From Epiperipatus broadwayi (lineage: Eukaryota; Onychophora; Udeonychophora; Euonychophora; Peripatidae): DNA of 64,000 nt. Below, piece after piece: positions 49,225 through 59,746 of the stretch. Both the position numbers and the translations under genes were made by a program. The notes beneath the pieces were generated by a model, which saw only the letters and a list, made by a program, of their open reading frames with translations, was not told where the DNA came from and searched no databases. How positions within the stretch are numbered: the first letter of the stretch is position 1; each line of letters begins with the position of its first letter. The stretch is from positions 124,001-188,000 of the forward strand of contig JAQFVV010000456.1 of assembly GCA_028023455.1 (NCBI GenBank), read 5' to 3'.

Positions 49225-49875
49225 AAATAAATAACAACATGCACAGAAATTTATAAATAATATGTATTCAACAGTAATAATAATGATGTAAAACCATTAA
49301 TAAGGTTGCAGTCCATAAATTCAAATAAGCTAAAATTTATCTTAGAGTGGAAGTAGAAATTATTCCTACATTGGGTCATCTAATTTGTTTTCAATTTAAA
49401 ATCCTCTTGCACATGTAAATAAGCACATTAGCAAAAATAATATTGTTCTTTAAAAACAACTATTGTTATGCAATTTAAATATTTTAATGGACAGTGAACT
49501 ATTTCCGTATAAAGACAACTCTTTTTAAAATTCCATTTGAGTGCTTTCGTGGCACACACAATTTACACATTTACTTTATAATTTTACTATTACTTCTCAC
49601 TTGCAGTTTGCTTACCTTACTCTTTTTTGCTAACCATTATCTGACAACTAATTCTTCCTCATCTTTACTAATGCTATACTTTGTGTGAAAGGTTATTTAT
49701 TTATACTTCTCAGTTGTATGTGAAAGTCTTTTATTTTCATACAAATTTTATTCAATTAAATGTGTTACTGATGCAATCTCGTTATACATTTTCTAGAGTA
49801 GTTTTGAAAAGGGAAATAATTTATAAGTCACAAAAATAATATGTACATATAAGTTTTATATGCACAGATTTTCCA
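49225..49875 (-). mobile_element. Right (5') LTR of the decayed Ty3/gypsy element
   Basis: Direct repeat partner of 44,590-45,258 (see that entry for shared blocks). On the minus strand it precedes gag, so it is the 5' LTR. No clean primer binding site is visible in the 40 bases inside its end. Confidence 0.75.
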
Positions 49876-50419
49876 ATATATAAGCTAATAGAAGGCGAAT
49901 GATTATTTTTAACGAGGTTAACAAATACTTGCTTAATAATCTAATCAACTGATTGATAAAGAGATTTTATGATTTTCCATTCTTATTGTATGCTATAGTT
50001 AAGACCCACTAGATACCTAATTACTAACCAAATCTAAGTAGATATCTATATAGGTTATAAACTATATATATTAATTTTAAAAAATTGGGAAATCTGGAGG
50101 TGATTATAGATCATAAGCATAACCTATGCAAGAGAAGTTTACACTTAAATATAGACGCATATATGTCATATAGTAAGCAATAATAATAAATACAATTTTA
50201 AATTATCTCTTGAACAATTGAATATTTATGTATAAAATGCGTGCATCTCAATTACTATGTGATACGCAGTTAAAAAAATGATAGAAAGTCACAGTTCTTG
50301 ACTGATGCTGAATTTTTAAAAATCCTGTCAATGGTTGAAGTTTTTACATACATATAAGAAATCAAAAGAGATACCCAAAAAAACGGATTTTTATAATAAA
50401 AAATTGTGTATTTATTTTT
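49876..50419. other. Intergenic stretch, nothing recognisable
   Basis: AT-rich; no supported frame. Confidence 0.4.
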
Positions 50420-51340
50420 TAGGTATTACAAATTGAATCCCCTTCAAAGTACTGACTATTTATGCAATGCACAAGTCTTAAGATGTTTCCCACTTTTCAA
50501 AGCAGTTCTGAATCTTTTGCAAAGTGATGACTTTTAATGCCTCTATCATTTTTTACTTCACGTCTTCCAAGTCTGCAAACATTTTCTTTGAGGCATTTTT
50601 TTTTATTTGGAGAAATAAAAAGAAGTTACATGGAGCAAGATCAGGTGAAGGTAGAAGATGGATAACCTGATAAATTCTATACTTGGTTTAAAATTGTTTT
50701 ATAATTGAGAATTTGTACACTGGAGTATTGTCGTGCTGAGGCTTCCATTCTCCACTTAGTCACAAAACATGATGTTTTCATTTCACATTATCATAAATTC
50801 ATTCATAACTGATAGGTAAAACTCTTGACCACTGTGAATGAATTTGTTATTAAAACAGGCAAAATTCTTCATACAGCAGTGCCACTCAGTGCCAACTAGA
50901 GTAATCAATGGATGCCAAAATGCCTACTCATCCAATATCCCCAGACTAGTTTCTGGCTTGTGGTCTTCATCAGTGAGGAGCTTTAGATTGATTACTCTGG
51001 TTGGCACTGAATGGCACTGATAGTTTTGCCTGCTTTAATAACAGTAATGTGCTAGCATAAGAAATAGTGATCATGCGATGTTTAGTGGTTTAATCCCATT
51101 TGTGTCAAAAAAGCATCATCCTAACATCAGATTATATTTGCCACAGTTTGTGGAATGTGGTAAATTTTAACTCTTCCATTAAATTATTTATAAATTTGTC
51201 TTTTTTCACAGAGCATCTTGCTTCTAAGCTGCTTCAAGATTTACAATGGTTTCCCCTCATGTTTTCTCTAGAAGATAATACAATTTTTGTATTACTTCAA
51301 CATATCTGCCATTACAAAATTGACAAATAAAAAATTTACT
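50420..51340 (-). pseudogene. Mariner transposase relic, split by a foldback insertion
   Basis: Minus-strand pieces. The N-terminal helix-turn-helix region is FFICQFCNGRYVEVIQKLYY and a GETIVN segment (~51,200-51,330). FFDTNGIKPLNI (~51,077-51,113) corresponds to the first catalytic Asp in the usual (V/F)FD-x-(E/K)G(I/V). After the inserted foldback comes EWKPQHDNTPVYKF (second Asp at 50,730-50,732), then PSPDLAPCNFFLF where the third catalytic Asp of DLAP(C/S)D is Asn (50,625-50,627), and a C-terminal KIQNCFEKW segment (~50,490-50,520). The spacing from HDN to that Asn is 34 residues, as in D34D mariners. The family moves by cut and paste into TA sites; this copy has lost a catalytic residue and has several stops. 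Confidence 0.8.
50840..51078. mobile_element. Foldback element, family B (short copy) inside the mariner
   Basis: GGCAAAATTC, GCCACTCAGTGCCAACTAGA and GTAATCAATGG on the left are mirrored by TTGATTACTCTGGTTGGCAC, GCACTG and TTTTGCCTG on the right. The middle carries TATCCCCAGACTAGTTTCTG and TTCATCAGTGAGGAG as at 42.6 kb. Mariner coding sequence resumes on both sides, so this insertion is younger than the mariner. Confidence 0.75.
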
Positions 51341-53037
51341 GCATGATTCCATAATCTCACATGCTTATGCCAATCAGGAGGCTAATGGAGGGGTTTCCCT
51401 GCAAGAGGGATCTAGCAGCAGAAACATATACTACAATGTGCTCACCCACCAAAGAATGATTCCAGATTTTTTGGAATATCTCCTTGTATTAATCATAATA
51501 ACAAGGAAAAAATCTTTATGATATCAAAGCATGATTATAAATAATATTAATAAAATGAGAATTAAAATGCCCTGTATTAATTTATTAGATTAATGTCTTA
51601 TAAGATAGCTAACTTCTGAATTGCTAATTATGACAATAGGCCTACATATCAATTTCAAGAGAATCCTTTTTATTAGCAATACTAAACTTAACATCACTAA
51701 TAAGCTTAAATCTTATTTATATTAAACAGATTTTACATACTTTATTTTTAAATGGGAGTATTGAAACACATGCAACTATTAAATGTAATATTTTTATAGT
51801 TAGTCAGCACACATATTCTTAAAAATAGTGTAAGCTATAAAATGTCTCAATAGGAATAAAATGTGAACCATTGCCCCAACCAATCAAAACTCTGAGTATA
51901 AAGTGCAACAGCAAATTTGTCATTTTCAACTCAATCTCAGAAAGTTTAGATACAGTTCACAACTTTTACAATGTTATATAATCTATATAGTACAACTAAA
52001 ATGGGCTTTGAGAGTAATTGTCTTAAGTATCTCTTTTCAGTGGATTCAATAGATATTTATGTTGGTATTCAATTGTGAGTGTGAGAAGACTTTCGCATTA
52101 TTTGTCCTATACTGTGTAGAGGTGCAACATGTTATAGGTTTTTTTGTTTATTAAGATTTGTGTTTTCAGAATTAAAATTTAAAGCATTGGTAGAAATGAT
52201 TAGGGAATTAATTTGTCATGTTCATGGTTAGAAATTTAAATTTGGAACAATGATTAAATTTTTCAAGTAACTAAAAATTAATCATAAAGTTGAATTTTTT
52301 TCAGATAGCTGACTTCATTAATCAATTCATATAAATATCCATTTAACATTGATTAGAAACATGTGCACTTAGTTTTAGCTAGAAAAGTAAACTAAAAAAG
52401 TATTTAATGTATTACTTTGCTAGTATTCTCAAGAACTCTTTATGAATAAAATGAATCGGTTTAAGATTGTTACTTTAATAAATATTAATAAATAAATAGT
52501 CAAATGTTATGCTGATTAAAAGGGTATATAATGTTTAAGCATAAGAAATGCCAGGGTGAACTCCATCCCAAAATTTTTAAGCTAAATTTAAACAGAATAA
52601 GGTCATTTGCTTTATTTCATATATATTATGTTAGTAATTTTCCATCATGTTATTTAAAATATATGAAGTTATTAAGAATTTCGTTATAGATTTAAACTCA
52701 GTTATTAATATTTTTTGTAAAGAGTAGACAAATATTTTCTAAATAATATTTTACTGTTATTAATATTTAAAATAATAAAATATTAAGATAATAAAAATTA
52801 TAGGCTGAAGGAATATTATCATAAGTCAGTTTTTTTTTTTTAATTTAAAAAGTTATAATTAACATTCTTGAGGAAATAAATATTTACTATGTATTGCTAC
52901 ATTTTATTTTCATGAAAAGTATTTATTGAACTTATTGTATTAAATTAAATTAAATTAATAAAAATGTATAGTACTATTTATTGTAAATTTGTTTTCATTA
53001 TTATTATGAATTTATTTAACACACATTGAATACGTAA
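51341..53037. other. Mostly intergenic; one promoter-like patch
   Basis: CCAATCA (~51,880-51,886) is followed ~10 bases later by GTATAAAG (~51,896-51,903) on the plus strand, with an AACTCAATCTC patch about 30 bases on. No ORF follows, and the rest is AT-rich and featureless. I regard the promoter idea as weak. Confidence 0.25.
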
Positions 53038-53491
53038 GTAATATTTACTAAGGCAATAAACCTCAAGAATGTATGCTTGAAAATATGAAGGTAGGGACCT
53101 CTACAGGTCTTAACCACAAGCTTACACTATGGAAGAAAAGAGGGAAACCCTTCTTTACTTCAACTTACTTTCTATATAATTACAATTTTAAATTATCGTA
53201 ATAGATTTTTAACTATAATATCATTCCATTGACTCATTGTAAATTGAAAGAATTCATGAGTACTAATGTATAATAGGAATTGTGGACTTAATCAGTGGAG
53301 TATTGAATAGCTTCATGTTCTCAGATCTAACTATTTCAGCTTCACCTATTTATATAGAAAGTAGGTTGAAGTAAAGAAGGGTTCCTGTCTTTTCTTCCAT
53401 AGTGTAAGCTTGTGATTAAGACCTGTAGAGGTCCCTACCTTCGCATTTTCAAGTGCACATTCTTGAGGTTTATTGCCTTAGTAAATATTAC
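53038..53491. mobile_element. Foldback/MITE with 140-bp perfect-type arms
   Basis: Left arm 53,038-53,178 begins GTAATATTTACTAAGGCAAT, runs through GGTAGGGACCTCTACAGG and CACAAGCTTACACTATGG, and ends in GAAAGTAGGTTG-type sequence (read in inverse). Right arm 53,351-53,491 is its inverted copy with few differences. The ~170-base middle has no ORF. A lone right arm of the same family sits at 22,374-22,463. Confidence 0.8.
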
Positions 53492-54144
53492 ATTCATTAT
53501 TATTGTTTAAAAAACCTGGCCAATAATGAACTTTCATGTTAAAACAATTGATTTGCCTTGCATGTGTAGCCAGAAATCTGTTGCTAAGGGAAGCAATGGA
53601 TTTTGTTTTGTATTCAGAAAGCAACTAGACAAGGAACCAGTCATTTTTCATTCTTGCTCTTCATTAAAAAGAGCTGATATTTGTTTAAATTGCTGCTGAA
53701 TGAGGGGCTAGCTCCACCATAGCTGTCAGTTTACCATTCCATCAAGGGACTTCAAAAGAAAAAAGAGGGCTGAAACAATGTAAAATGTCAACAAGGGAAT
53801 CACTATTTTTTATTCATCAAAGATCATATCACCGCCAAATTTTATTGTATCGACTGGGATTCAGTATTCTTACAAACTCATGAGAATTGTAGGAAAATCC
53901 AAGAAGAATCTGTTTAAGATTTTTATTTCTTTTTGCCAAAAAAAGTGAAGAGAACTTGAGCATGTTTATAATATGTTTTTTTCTATATGTTTGAAAAAAG
54001 GGGAAGGGTTATATAATTCAATTGTAAGTTAATATATATTTTGTTTCTTTACAACGTTGATAAAACAAAACAAACTCATTAGGTAATTGAAATTTTTATT
54101 TATTATTATTAAAAGAATGTATGTATATACTTCAACAAAAATCA
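53492..54144. other. Intergenic stretch, nothing recognisable
   Basis: Somewhat less AT-rich around 53,560-53,780 but without an open frame or known family. Confidence 0.4.
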
Positions 54145-54372
54145 ATAAATTAAAAAAAATTAACTGTGATAAAACACAGTTGCTGAAGCTTTAAATATAA
54201 AATTATAACAATAAAGCTGATTGCTTTCGTGGGACTTAAGCCTCCATAATCATAGCTCAATACAAAACAAATACAAAATATAAACACTTATTCACAAGCA
54301 AAATGCATATCTCAAATAAGATGTAAACTACCTCTAAATAAATAAATAAAATACAATATAAATAAATAAATA

Positions 54373-56020
54373 TTATAAAGTCCATATTTTAGAAATATTA
54401 AAACAAGAATCCTTTCTATTAATAGCATTAGGATTACCAGCTATAAAACAAGCTTCTTTAACCTTACGCTTTATGTCATTCTTCTCTGTACACACTAATT
54501 TTGCCTCTACTGGTTGACATAAGTGTCCAGCCTTATTTTCATGATCCACAAACACTGAATTTCCCAAAAATTTAGTTTTAGTACGATGATATAAATATTT
54601 TGCTGTGACACTCTATTTAAAATATTGGTTTTAGTTTCACCATAATAAATAGAACCACAATCTTTATGAGGACAAGAAACACTATAAACTACATGCTGAG
54701 TTAAGTTAGATTCAATTTTAAATTTTGAATTGTTAATCAATCTATTTGTATTTGGAGGTGAATGAAAAATTACTTGAAAATCTGGAGATAACTTATTAAT
54801 TAACTGTTTTGCAATAGAATGAATAAATGGTAAAACTATACAAGGTTTTTCAATCTTGTCAGGTTTAACCTGCAAATTATGGAAAAATTTTACAACTCTA
54901 TTGTTAATAATTGAATGTTTATGTCCAAGTTTTACTAAGTCCTCAATAAAATAAATAAGATTTTCTTTCCTATGTGCCTCAAATTTGCAAAGGTGGTGGT
55001 TTCTATATAAAAATGAATTCAAAGATGCCAACTTGTGCACTTGGGGAGAGTATGAATGCGGATGAATTAAACCCCTAACTTCAATAGGTTTCACAAACAT
55101 ACGGTAGTCCAAATGATCCTCTGTTCTATGCACAATAATATCTAAATATTTCACTTCCTGTAATGCATCTTCCCAATTTATCGTAAGATTTAAACTGGTA
55201 GCCTCATGAATACTACTTTGAATCTCCAAAATGATATTTTCAGGAGCCACAATAAATATATCATCTACATATCTAGTGTAGATAATATCTGGTACAGAGT
55301 TAATAAATGTAGGAATAATACTACGTTCAAAATGGTCCAAAACTATACTAGAAAGAATTCCACTAAATTTTCATCCAGCCAAGTCAAAAATCCAACAATA
55401 AAGTCAACTTTATTAGATGGAAAGACTTTATCAAGTAAAGATAACTTGACTATATCTATTGACTGCTTACGATCAATGGACCCATACAATTCCATAACAT
55501 CCAGTGCTGCCGATTTAAAATTAGAATTAATTTTAGCATCTTTAATAACATCAATAAATTTAAACAATGAATTGACTGTAAAACCAAAACCTATAGCATC
55601 AATCAACCAACGATTAATCAAAACAGAAGTTTCAAAATAATGTACACTACCAAAATCCAACATTAAACGTAAAGGCCTATCTCGTTTATGTAATTTAACA
55701 TTTGCAAAAATTCTAGGAAGGGATGATGCAGATGGGTAAAGTTTAAAATACTCTAATTTTGTTAATGCTTTCTCTTTTTCTTTACGTAAAACACTAGCAA
55801 TAAATTTCTCGCGATTAAGCTTACAATTAAATCTTTCAATCTTTTTAAACTTTAATTTATCAATTTGCATAAAAATTTTATCCGCAAATTCCTCCTCTTT
55901 CATCAAAACAAACCTGTTCCCCTTATCTTCTTTCATGCAAACAATATCATGCTCACACATAAATTGTTTTGTATGCGATATGCACTTATTCCAATTCAAA
56001 TTATTATTGTTGAGATTTCT
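54373..56020 (-). pseudogene. Penelope-like element protein, left arm copy
   Basis: On the minus strand the coding sequence enters at the palindrome centre with NRNLNNNNLNWNKCI and runs to KIWTL and a stop at 54,373. RT motifs are KEDKGNRFVLM, FANVKLHKRDRPLR, AALDVMELYGSI and TRYVDDIFIVAPEN (YVDD box, ~55,265). The C-terminal GIY-YIG-type endonuclease (~54,500-54,700) starts CPHKDCGSIYYGET. A 64-base deletion at ~55,362 removes the MGLPLSG motif and shifts frame, and a one-base deletion near 54,596 breaks the endonuclease. The N-terminal ~quarter of a typical Penelope protein is missing. Confidence 0.85.
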
Positions 56021-56082
56021 ATTATAAATAATTCCCTTAGAGATATTTGTGTTGTTAATATAGTGAAGATTATTAATAATAG

Positions 56083-57796
56083 AAATCTCAACAATAATAA
56101 TTTGAATTGGAATAAGTGCATATTGCATACAAAACAATTTATGTGTGAGCATGATATTGTTTGCATGAAAGAAGATAAGGGGAACAGGTTTGTTTTGATG
56201 AAAGAGGAGGAATTTGCAGATAAAATTTTTATGCAAATTGATAAATTAAAGTTTAAAAAGATTGAAAGATTTAATTGTAAGCTTAATTGCGAGAAATTTA
56301 TTGCTAGTGTTTTACGTAAAAAAAAAGAGAAAGCATTAACAAAAATAGAGTATTTTAAAGTTTACCCATCTGCATCATCCTTTCCTAGAATCTTTGCAAA
56401 TGTTAAATTACATAAACGAGATAGGCCTTTACGTTTAATGATGGATTTTGGTAGTGTACATTATTTTGAAACTTCTGTTTTGATTAATCGTTGGTTGATT
56501 GATGCTATAGGTTTTGGGTTGTTTACAGTCAATTCATCATTTAAATTTATTGATGTTATTAAAGATGCTAAAATTAATTCTAATTTTAAATCGGCAGCGC
56601 TGGATGTTATGGAATTGTATGGGTCCATTGATCGTAAGCAGTCAATAGATATAGTCAAGTTATCTTTACTTGATAAAGTCTTTCCATCTAATAAAGTTGA
56701 CTTTATTGTTGGATTTTTGACTTGGCTGGATGAAAATTTAGTGGCTACATTTAAAGATTCTTGTTTTCAAATGATTAATGGTTGGCTTATGGGACTTCCT
56801 CTTAGTGGAATTCTTTCTAGTATAGTTTTGGACCATTTTGAATGTAGTATTATTCCTACATTTATTAACTCTGTACCAGATATTATCTATACTAGATATG
56901 TAGATGATATAGTTATTGTGGCTCCTGAAAATATCATTTTAGAGATTCAAAGTAGTATTCATGAGGCTACCAGTTTAAATCTTATGATAAATTGGGAAGA
57001 TGCATTACAGGAAGTGAAATATTTAGATATTATTGTGCATAGAACAGAGGATCATTTGGACTACCGTATGTTTGTGAAACCTATTGAAGTTAGGGGTTTA
57101 ATTCATCCGCATTCATACTCTCCCTAAGTGCACAAGTTGGCATCTTTGAATTCATTTTTATATAGAAACCACCATCTTTGCAAATTTGAGGCACATAGGA
57201 AAGAAAATCTTATTTGTTTTATTGAGGACTTAGTCAAACTTGGACATAAACATTCAATTATTAACAATAGAGTTGTAAAATTTTTACATAATTTGCAGGT
57301 TAAACCTGACAAGATTGAAAAACCTCGTATAGTTTTACCATTTATTCATTCTATTGCAAAACAGTTAATTAATAAGTTATCTCCAGATTTTCAAGTAATT
57401 TTTCATTCACCTCCAAATACGAATAGATTGATTAACAATTTAAAATTTAAAATTGAATCTAACTTAACTCAGCATGTAGTTTATAGTGTTTCTTGTCCTC
57501 ATAAAGATTGTGGTTCTATTTATTATGGTGAAACTAAAACCAATATTTTAAATAGAGTGTCACAGCATAAATATTTATATCATCGTACTAAAACTAAATT
57601 TTTGGGAAATTCAGTGTTTGTGGAACATGAAAATAAGGCTGGACACTTATGTCAACCAGTAGAGGCAAAATTAGTGTGTACGGAGAAGAATGACGTAAAG
57701 CGTAAGGTTAAAGAAGCTTGTTTTATAGCTGGTAATCCTAATGCTATTAATAGAAAGGACTCTTGTTTTAATATTTCTAAAATATGGACTTTATAA
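56083..57796 (+). pseudogene. Penelope-like element protein, right arm copy (one nonsense codon)
   Basis: The frame is open from the palindrome centre to TAA at 57,125-57,127 and continues in the same frame to KIWTL at 57,796. That single stop replaces a CAA codon still present in the left copy, so a C-to-T change split an otherwise intact protein. Motifs: KEDKGNRFVLM, VKLHKRDRPLRLMMDFG, AALDVMELYGSID, GWLMGLPLSGILSS (56,787 onward), TRYVDDIVIVAPEN (YVDD at 56,897-56,908). A linker follows, and then the GIY-YIG-type domain with SCPHKDCGSIYYGETKTN, RVSQHKYL and a VEAKLVCTEK helix. Penelope elements use this RT and nuclease for target-primed insertion. The start codon and N-terminus are absent. 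Confidence 0.85.
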
Positions 57797-58249
57797 TATT
57801 TATTTATTTATATTGTATTTTATTTATTTATTTAGAGTTAGTTTACATCTTATTTGAGTTACGCATTTTGCTTGTGAATAAGAGTTTATATTTTGTATTT
57901 GTTTTGTATTGAGCTATGATTATGGAGGCTTAAGTCCCCCGAAAGTGCTCAGCTTTATTGTTATAATTTTATATTTAAAGCTTCAGCAACTGTGTTTTAT
58001 CACAGTTATTTTTTTTTAATTTATTATTATTATTATTATCATTAATATTTATTTTTTATTACAAACATACAGAATTTTAAATGTCTACTAATTTGTATGT
58101 ACACAGTTAATGTTTCAATAAAGATTAGTAAGTCTCATTATCTACATTTATGTGATAATACTAAATTTTTGTTTAGTAAATAGTTTCTGAGTTTGGGTAA
58201 ATTAGTTTAGATTTTTTGTTAGTTTGACACATAAGTAATGTCAAAAAAT

Positions 58250-59738
58250 GGTACTTTCAAATTTTGCCTCATGCCACCACTTGAGGGCACTTATTTCCAA
58301 TAGTCAGAGATAATTATACAGTTGCATGGACTAATGTTTAATGACAGTCAAAGTAAAAAAGACCAAACAACAATTTTGTATTCTAATATTTAATTAAAGT
58401 AAAAGACAAAACAAAAAACTTAAGTACTAACTAATATACTGAAATAAACAATAATTTGGTATTTAATCAAAGAATAAAAAAACAATGAAATACATAATTA
58501 CTAACAAATTGGTAGTATGTAGCATAATTGTGAGTATTTGATGAATGTGAAAGTAAAAAAGATGAAAACAATTTTGTATTCTAATGTTTAATTAAAGTAA
58601 AAAAAAAATGAAAATAATAAAAAAAAATAGTTACACTTTGCTAATGGCTTCTAAAATTGTGACAAATAAATCTTTTTGGTGGAATCGCTGCCACATGAAC
58701 TCAGCTAAATAGAAATCCATGTATTTGTGAGCAGTTCCCTTTGTCTTTTAATGCACCATTTAACTAGCCCCTGAAGTCTTTCTATGTTTTGAGTATGTGC
58801 CCCAGTAGATGGATCCAAAAAATTATAACTATGATTAACTTTAAAATGTTCAAATCTGGCATTTCTTAATTCATCAGTTTTATAGGCCTTCCAACAGTCA
58901 GAATAAATTGTTGATCTTTGTGCTACATTTTGTTGAATGGAATCTAAAATTGATGGTGTCCAACATGGAACAGTAACAATATAACATTCTTTGGTTTCTC
59001 TGCATAAACCATCAAATAACCACTATTGTGGGAATATTCTTCCTTGTTGTTTCTTTTATTTTGTAAAGTGACTGTCATTGACTTCTACAACTTTTCCAGA
59101 TCCTCCAATTTTACACAATGGCCAAATCAATAAACTTTCTTTGCACTTCTGTTAGATAACTGTTATAAGAAATGATAGTGTTTTGCATAAATCCAATTCA
59201 TGTTTTATACATTTGATTATCATGGTATCTCTACTCCAATCATAAATAAATTGAACAACTGCTAGAAACTTTATTTTAGAGCTTTCAAACCATGTGTCTT
59301 TATGTAGTGCTACATGGCATTGGCAGACTTTTAAATTACATTGCCATTCCAAGGTTCGGACAAAGTACAATTTCATATTGTAATCATTGGTGCAGACTTT
59401 TTGAGAGGGCAGGATATGAATTCTTTAGAAAAATTCCACTGCTCACATTCTGTGGTCAGTAGATCACAAATTCTTATCATCTTGAGCATAAAAAGACAAT
59501 CAATGCAACTTCTGATTTTAGTGAGCAAATAATCACGTATTTGTGAAATACTTTCTGATTTGCCATAGTGTATCCTTTTGTCATATATTTATACAATAAA
59601 TTAAAAAATTCACAAGTCACAACTATGTTGTTTATTTACTTTCATTAAACATTAATACCTGCAACTGTATAATTATCTCCGACTATTGGAAATAAGTGCC
59701 CTCAATTGGTGGCATGGGGCAAAATTGGAAAGTACTTA
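58250..59738 (-). mobile_element. Merlin DNA transposon (IS1016/ISXO2-like), full ends present
   Basis: Long inverted ends: the left one begins GGTACTTTCAAATTTTGCCT and runs through CATGCCACCACTTGAGGGCA and AATTATACAGTTGCA to ~58,375; the right one (59,630-59,738) is its inverse. Flanks CAAAAAAT (58,242-58,249) and CAAAACAT (59,739-59,746) could be the 8-bp target duplication typical of Merlin, with one mismatch. The length (~1.5 kb) fits a one-gene Merlin. A ~70-base direct duplication lies at 58,340-58,410 and 58,545-58,610. Confidence 0.8.
58680..59545 (-). pseudogene. Merlin transposase relic (ISXO2-like DDE domain)
   Basis: On the minus strand: MKLYFVRTLEWQCN and TWFESSKIKF (the N-terminal zinc-ribbon/TWFE-S block, 59,152-59,376). 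Next is IGGSGKVVEVNDSHFTK (first catalytic Asp position, ~59,060-59,110; ED or DE in typical copies) and a stop, then RETKECYIVTVP, TIYSDCWKAYKT (second Asp, ~58,890-58,920), NHSYNFLDPSTGAHTQNIER (the H-x3-NF-DP-TGAHTN-IE block with the catalytic Glu, ~58,770-58,830) and LVKWCIKRQ. At least three stops or shifts separate these blocks. The family is related to bacterial IS1016/IS1595. The element is inactive but still well recognisable. Confidence 0.85.
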
Positions 59739-59746
59739 CAAAACAT

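Larger units (their letters stand above)
54145..58024. repeat. ~3.9 kb palindrome built of two head-to-head Penelope copies
   Basis: The arms 54,145-56,025 and 56,076-58,024 are inverted copies with a ~50-base spacer. They include the 3' untranslated parts: a TTAAAGCTTCAGCAACTGTG block near 57,975 and its inverse near 54,175. Differences are few: one 64-base deletion in the left arm, single-base indels and scattered substitutions. Both coding parts are 5'-truncated at the same codon, at the palindrome centre. Confidence 0.9.

Noticed and set aside
51880-51930. Histone-like CCAAT/TATA promoter
   Set aside because: No histone or other ORF follows, and single CCAAT/TATA matches are expected by chance in AT-rich DNA.
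55865-56070. N-terminal extension (MHKNFI...) of both Penelope frames
   Set aside because: It is simply the antisense of the other arm read through the palindrome centre, hence identical in both.
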